A stretch of 64,000 bases of DNA from Paragyromitra xinjiangensis (taxonomy: Eukaryota > Ascomycota > Pezizomycetes > Pezizales > Discinaceae), in assembly GCA_038503065.1 (NCBI GenBank), contig JBCAMK010000003.1, forward strand, positions 3,162,001 to 3,226,000, in the 5' to 3' direction. The position numbers and the translations under genes were made by a program. The notes below the pieces were generated by a model that searched no databases, was not told the DNA's origin, and was given only the letters and a program-made list of their open reading frames with translations. Numbering within the stretch: position 1 is the first letter of the stretch; each line of letters starts with the position of its first letter. Below, in pieces: positions 58,566 through 64,000 of the stretch.

Positions 58566-61420
58566 ATTGGGTCAATTTGACTCCAAGAGACAGACGGAAG
58601 GACGCTGCGTCTTTCTCGACGGAAAAAAAAGGGAAATACACTGGAGAAGGCTCGGTTTAGCTTATGGTGGTAATACTGTTATGGCGAGAAGTGGAGTTTC
58701 AGCGGCAGGGGGGTTTTATGTTTCCACAACGGCGAAACAACTCAGCAGGCGACGATAGGGTCTTAAGTTAAGACAATTGAATGGAAGAGTTTGACAGTGT
58801 GACGTCTCGTGTGAAGGGGGGCTCGCCAACCAGGAGACGGGAAGTGTACTGAAAAGGGACAATTGGAACACGGAAAGGCAAAGGAGAGTTGGAGGGGAAG
58901 AAAGGAAGAGAGCGGACGGCAAGGTGGGAGGGGGGCAGTCAAGTAGGGAAGGGAAAGGACGCGTGCAGGACACCACTGGGCGGACTGAAGCAAGGCAAGG
59001 GAGAGGAACCACCAAACACCAAAAGCAGGTCTCAGACACACACAAAAGTCAAGAATACGTTCTAGTTGCTTGTGGTGGAGCAGCAACAACCTGGAGGTGG
59101 TGACGACGTTGTCTATTCCCCCCAGTCTGTTTCCCCAAAAACAGCCCCTAGCCACAAAGATCAACCCACGCAACATTCCTCGATGCCAGGTTTCCCATTG
59201 CCAATCGCTCCCGTCTCTGCCCATGTAGTCTAGGTACTCAAAATACACTCACGCTATACAATTCGAATCGCCTGGAGACACTTCTCTCCAGTACCGCCAG
59301 TGGTACCCAAGTAGATACCCGCTGCAACCAGAACAATTTGCTATCTGAAGTACATGTATCCATTTGCAGGCCTCAATCTTACCCCGTCACACACACACGC
59401 AAGCTCGAGGAGGAGACAAGACCACCTTCACGCAGATTGCAGCATGGGAGCGCGATAACGCACGCAACCCTCTGTACCCACACGAACCAGAGAGAGAGAA
59501 AAAAAGCAGAAAACGACGTCCTCTCAGCTTTGCGTCATGCTTCCTGCAAAAGAGGATAAACAGACAGGGATCTCTGTCTACACCCTGACGACACTCCCTC
59601 AGCTACGATTCGGTCGCTCCCCAGTCCCATGTTCCTAGCCCCTAGCAAGAAACACCCCTCCCCTGCTGTTCCAGCACGAAAAGCTATCACCTCTAGAAAT
59701 ACCAAGAATTCCAGGCTGGCGAGCAATCACGATGAACTTGAAGCGTGGCCCGTAAGTACATGTATCTATAGATCGCCACGTTCACTGTGCAGTGAGCAGC
59801 AAAGTTGCTTCTAGCTATTCAAATTCAACTTGTACCTACATACACTTTCCCTCCGGCTATCTTAAGTAGCCTCTAACGCATGCGATGCGATGCATTTCCT
59901 ATCAGTTGCCTACAAGTAGCCAAGAAAACGTGCAAAGCTAAAATATGTTTCTGCCGTTTCTCAGTTTGTTTCGACAACGCCGCTAGACTAGAAGGCCCCC
60001 CCGCCACCACAGTAAAATCGCCACCAAGCGGTCGCACAGCCTCACGCAACTCCTATTTCATGCATATTGCTCCGGTATAGCGCCGAAGACGTTATCGTGT
60101 GGTCTGGACTGAGCGCGAAGCGAATTCTGCACCCATATCTGACCCTTCTTTCCTTTTTGCCTTTTTATCCTGCCTTTCAGCTCTCACAGACAACTCTGTT
60201 GTGGCATTGGCCAGATATTAAGAGCAGTTTTTCTGGCTTGACTAAACTGGAGTACCGGTACCTGCTATCCGGTCAGAGGCAGGTCTCGCTCTAAGTATAG
60301 GGTACCAATTTCGCGGGCCATGATGCGGACCAAACTACTAAATGCAGCGGGGAGCACGAGAGTAACGTGAATTGGATACACATGCATGATATCTGTCTGA
60401 GATGGAGATCTAGGTACAAGCTGCTGCAGCTCGGAAACAAAAGCGGGATAGGTACAAGCGAAAAGAATTTGTCTAAATGATTCGTTTCCTTTCAGCTCTC
60501 AAGTTCAAAAACGAACGCCTCGATACAATTACGCAACTGCAGCGTTATCCGTCGTCCAGATGTCGCGCAGATACAAACATTAAAATGCCGCTCACCCGGG
60601 ACGACTCTACGCTCTTAGTTCTTGAACCCCACGAACTATGGTCCATCTAATACTCCAAAAGTTGGACGGCGATATCTATTTGTGATGACCAAACACATTG
60701 CATACACAAAACTAGAGTATTTGGGGAAACAAAAACCCGTCTATAGCCATATACGGTTCTGTGGGCGCCTATTAAACCTGCGCGATCTAGTGTACATCCC
60801 CGATAATCGAGCAGCATGTAACCGATATACGGGAAAGAAATCCCACCTCTGGAGGGAAATTCGCGAAAGACGATCGAGCAAAGAAATGCGAAAGTCTTGG
60901 CAGTATTTTCCAAAGAACACTTGGAGCAATTGTTGGCCCTACAGCAAAGGTTTTAGTGGTCACAACTCTCACTCGGTTTTCCTCAGATTCCTATGTGGCC
61001 TATGCAACGTGCCACCATCAAACATGCAAGAAGTGTCAATAATTGGGCTGAGAATAGAGATCGTGTAACATGTGGGGAGAGAGTTGCTGCGATCGTGCCC
61101 GAGCAAGACAAGATTAAAACTAGTCCCATAGATGAAAAAAAAATGGAAGAAGCCGTCGAGCAACCTAGCCCATTAAAAAATGAAGTACCGATCTCCAGAT
61201 GTCTCGTGAGGAATCGATGCATTTGCCCGTAGATTTAGTCACAATGTTGTTAAATCGTTGCTCTAAGCCAAGCCAGTCACGTGCTACCAAATTTATCCTG
61301 TCAGCAAGCTTCCGCTGGGGCTTCGACAACACCTCTCAACCAATTTCACCGCCAACGACCCCAGCTTGATCACAAATTCGTCATTTCGTATCTATTTCCC
61401 CGGAGTTTAAGCTACTCATC
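58566..61420. other. Divergent intergenic region, tricalbin / epsin-like gene
   Basis: About 2.9 kb between two genes transcribed away from each other. It holds purine-rich leader sequence next to tricalbin, two TACATGTA copies (59351, 59757) and a CACGTG E-box at 61275-61281 about 145 bp before the epsin-like start. A 148-codon frame at 60622-61068 (+) begins with TTG and has no domain, so I leave it out. Nothing else is supported. Confidence 0.5.
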
Positions 61421-63473
61421 ATGAATCTCGACAATCTCCGAGATACAATCCAGAATATTTCTTTATATGATGTCAAGGCCGCTGTTAGGAAGGCCCAAAA
61501 TGGTGAGTTGTTCACATCCCCGCCCTTGCTCTTCTGCTGAGGCAGGAGTACCCCAGAATAAAATGCCGACTCGGGAAATTGCTAATGCGATAGCTTAAAC
61601 AGTTGTTATGAACTATACGGAGATGGAAGCGAAGGTATTATTTCTGCCGGGCTTCCTGGTGGGGGGATAGGGGGTGGAGAAAGTGATCGGCGGTGGTTGA
61701 AATAGAGTTTTTGACAACGAGTAGGTCCGGGAAGCGACAAATAATGAACCATGGGGTGCATCATCTACACTGATGCAAGAGATTGCAAGTGGAACCTATA
61801 ACTAGTGAGTTCATTCAACTTCAACTTCGCTTTTTACAGACAATGTCTCTATCATGTTGCATGCATTCAAGCTTACAATTGGGGCACTTTATGCAGCCAA
61901 CTCCTCAACGAGATTATGCCTATGATTTATAAAAGATTTACGGAGAAGACCGCTGAAGAATGGAGACAGATCTACAAGGTTCGCGGATATACGCTCTTCG
62001 CAACTCACTCGCTGTATTTAGACCTCCGCGGAGGTAAGGTAGCTATTCTAACATCAATGTCCACAGGCTCTTCAACTTTTGGAATTCCTCGTCAAGCATG
62101 GATCCGAGCAGGTTATTGATGACGGCCGTTCTCACCTTTCGACCATCAAGATGCTCCGCCAATTCCATTATATCGACATGAATGGTAAGGACCAGGGCAT
62201 CAACGTCCGCAATCGCGCCAAAGAGCTCGCTGAGCTTCTCTCCGACGTCGACCGTATACGCACCGAACGCAAAAAAGCCCGTGCTTCCAAGAATAAATAT
62301 GGGGGGGTTGAGGGCGGCGCGGGAGCTTATGGTGGGATGAGCGGTGGAATGAGTGGCGACAACGGTTTTGGTCGAAGGTATGGTGGTTTCGGTAGCGAGA
62401 GCTTGGAGTTTGGGGGCTATTCCGGTGGAGTTTATGGCGATGGGGGCGGATTTAGCGGTAGCGGTAGTGGGGGCGGGAGATCTGGAGGATTTCATGACGA
62501 GGGAATTTCTAGGCCTGGATCGAGGACTGCCCAAAAGTTCGAAGAATATGATGAATATGACGATGGAGCAAATATATCCTCGAGACGTGCTGCCGGATCA
62601 GGAGTAAGCTCGAGTACTCGACGAAAGGAAGCCCCGGCTGTAAAGCCACCTCCAAAGAAGAAGGAGCCAGAGGTCGACCTGTTCTCTTTCGGTGATGAAC
62701 CTGTTTCCAGCTCCAAACAGAAGCAGCCATCCAATGCCCTCGATGACGAATTTGGGACACTGCAGTCGGGAGGAGCTGACGATGACGATTTCGATGACTT
62801 CCAGTCTGCCTCTGGCCCTGCTCCGGCTGCATCGGCCGCTTTCCCAGCACCAACAGCAACAAAAGCGCCTCTGTTCAATGCTATCCCTCCCCTTACTGCT
62901 TCTGCATCATCCACGAATCTCATGCAACCTAAGCCCATGAGTGCTGGTCAAGCTGCCGGACTCAGCGACCTTGTAGGTATAACTTCCATCTCACCAGCTC
63001 CCTCTATGAATCCTCGGGGGATAGCATCTCCACCGAGTATAACTCCCGCAACAACCGGTGGTGGGTTTGCAGGGCTCGGCGGGATGAGTGGGATGGGTGG
63101 AATGGCGGCCATGAAACCTAGCAATACAACTTCTGCAGGATATCAGCCCGCTCAGCCGAACTACTTCACGTCCGTATCTACCATACCTGGTAACACGTCG
63201 ACTCCACTCTCCCCGGTATCTACGGGCACATCTACATCGGCGCAACAGAAGAAGCCAGCAGGTGATGCTTTCGGAAATATCTGGAGCTCAGCGGCTAAGG
63301 ATTTCAAGAAGCCCAGCACACCTACAAATACCAATTCCCCAAGCTTGCAGGCGATGGCAAAAGAAAAAGCAAGCGCTGGGATTTGGGGTGCACCGGCAAG
63401 TGGAGGAAGTAGTGTATATGGTGGATCAACGACTGGCAAGATAGGGGGTGGCTTGGATGATCTTTTGGGTTGA
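61421..63473 (+). CDS. Epsin-like clathrin adaptor (Ent3 type)
   Basis: ENTH-domain adaptor for clathrin traffic between trans-Golgi network and endosomes. Exons: 61421..61502, 61603..61634, 61725..61804, 61897..61978, 62067..63473 (560 aa, phases consistent). The ENTH domain covers about 10-150: AAVRKAQNVVMNYTEMEAKV (three exons), REATNNEPWGASSTLMQEIA, YNYQLLNEIMPMIYKRFTEK, ALQLLEFLVKHGSEQVIDD and LRQFHYIDMNGKDQGINVR. Then comes a Gly/Tyr-rich stretch (about 195-245), and a disordered Ala/Ser/Pro-rich tail. The acidic Phe motif DDDFDDFQS near 331 is of the type that binds the gamma-ear of AP-1 and GGA proteins, and the chain ends in GGLDDLLG. This combination favours Ent3 over the plasma-membrane epsins; no ubiquitin-interacting motif was seen. 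Confidence 0.92.
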
Positions 63474-64000
63474 GATGTGTTGAGTGGGACTTTGCTGGAG
63501 GGGGGTTTCTTCTCTGTTGATAAGGTAGGGATTGTGATAGAAGTCGAGGGTAGGGGAATAAAAATGCAGGGGATGAGTGATAAGTGGGCAGGTAGTATAC
63601 GAGCTAGGGAATTGGGATGATAACGATGCCTCCATTTCGTGTTATTTATGTTTTATGCCTTCGATGCCTTGCTATGACTGCGCCCGTTAGTGATTGATGT
63701 CTTAAAATAAAAGGGTGATGGTTTTTCTTTTTTACCTTCTTGTTATGCCTACAAGCATTCTTTTTTGCGAGTTTTACAGCGAACAAAAGTAAATCTATTG
63801 TTGGAAACCTACTCTCCTTTATTGTTGATGTGGATGCTTATCTCCCGAGTGATTGGTTATCTGCTCCTTTATAATTTATCTAACTCTAACAGAGTCCCAT
63901 CGCAAGAGCCGAATACTCGAAAAGGAGAATACTCAAACTCAAGCAAGCTAAAAATGGGTCCAGGCTCGAAACTCGAGACTTAGGATCATCTCGTTATCGC
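63474..64000. other. 3' region of the epsin-like gene
   Basis: Probable 3' untranslated region and spacer to the window edge. I see no further feature; the neighbouring gene lies outside. Confidence 0.5.

Noticed and set aside
60622..61068. 148-codon open frame
   Set aside because: It begins with TTG, has no family motif, and no splice partner restores a recognisable protein.
1..64000. CRISPR arrays, rRNA genes, phage or plasmid functions
   Set aside because: No regularly spaced direct repeats of array type, no rRNA-like sequence and no such proteins; the intron-rich genes show a eukaryotic nuclear genome.

Overview
The window looks like nuclear DNA of a filamentous ascomycete (Pezizomycotina; a more precise placement is not justified from sequence alone). 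The evidence is dense short spliceosomal introns (about 50-130 nt, GTAAGT-like donors, CTAAC/CTAAT-like branch sites just upstream of AG), genes on both strands with kilobase spacers, and a gene set that fits: Hos2-type deacetylase, Kip3-type kinesin-8, IQGAP, tricalbin, epsin-type adaptor, CAP59-like mannosyltransferase. I see no bacterial operons, plasmid genes, rRNA, tRNA or CRISPR.

Layout. 1-4.2 kb: a two-repeat Myb/SANT protein (start unresolved) and cytochrome c oxidase subunit COX4, both +. 5.5-12.4 kb: a class I CPD photolyase and a large protein with two cyclic-nucleotide-binding domains, an F-box and leucine-rich repeats, both on -. 12.4-19.3 kb: a 7-kb stretch with no convincing gene, holding a G-rich purine tract, microsatellites and small inverted repeats. 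19.3-29.6 kb: kinesin-8 and an IQGAP with about 21 IQ-like repeats (-). 30.5-36.9 kb: IMP dehydrogenase (+), a NUDT19-like Nudix hydrolase (-), Dom34/pelota (+) and a Tim17-like membrane protein (-). 36.9-39.4 kb: a spacer with a 373-bp TIR element. 39.4-46.8 kb: a class I histone deacetylase (-) divergent from an ING-family PHD protein (+), an uncharacterised SAP-like protein (+), and a GHITM-type mitochondrial membrane protein (+). 46.8-51 kb: transposon-relic country with a 480-bp hAT-like element. 51-64 kb: CAP59-like mannosyltransferase (-), a ten-exon tricalbin (-) and an epsin-like adaptor (+).

Functionally this is a housekeeping neighbourhood: chromatin (deacetylase, ING, Myb), cytoskeleton and cytokinesis (kinesin-8, IQGAP), membrane contact and traffic (tricalbin, epsin), mitochondria (COX4, GHITM-like, Tim17-like), nucleotide metabolism (IMPDH, Nudix), DNA repair (photolyase) and ribosome rescue (Dom34). 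It is not a biosynthetic cluster. Gene models were rebuilt by joining exons at GT/AG sites so that phases agree and conserved motifs become continuous; exon coordinates are given in each entry.

The most unusual signals are an 11-fold occurrence of the palindrome TACATGTA, every copy outside coding sequence; the double-cNMP/F-box/LRR architecture; the expanded 90-bp IQ repeat array with a near-identical recent duplication; and two non-autonomous DNA-transposon-like elements. I found no clear case of an undescribed multi-gene system.
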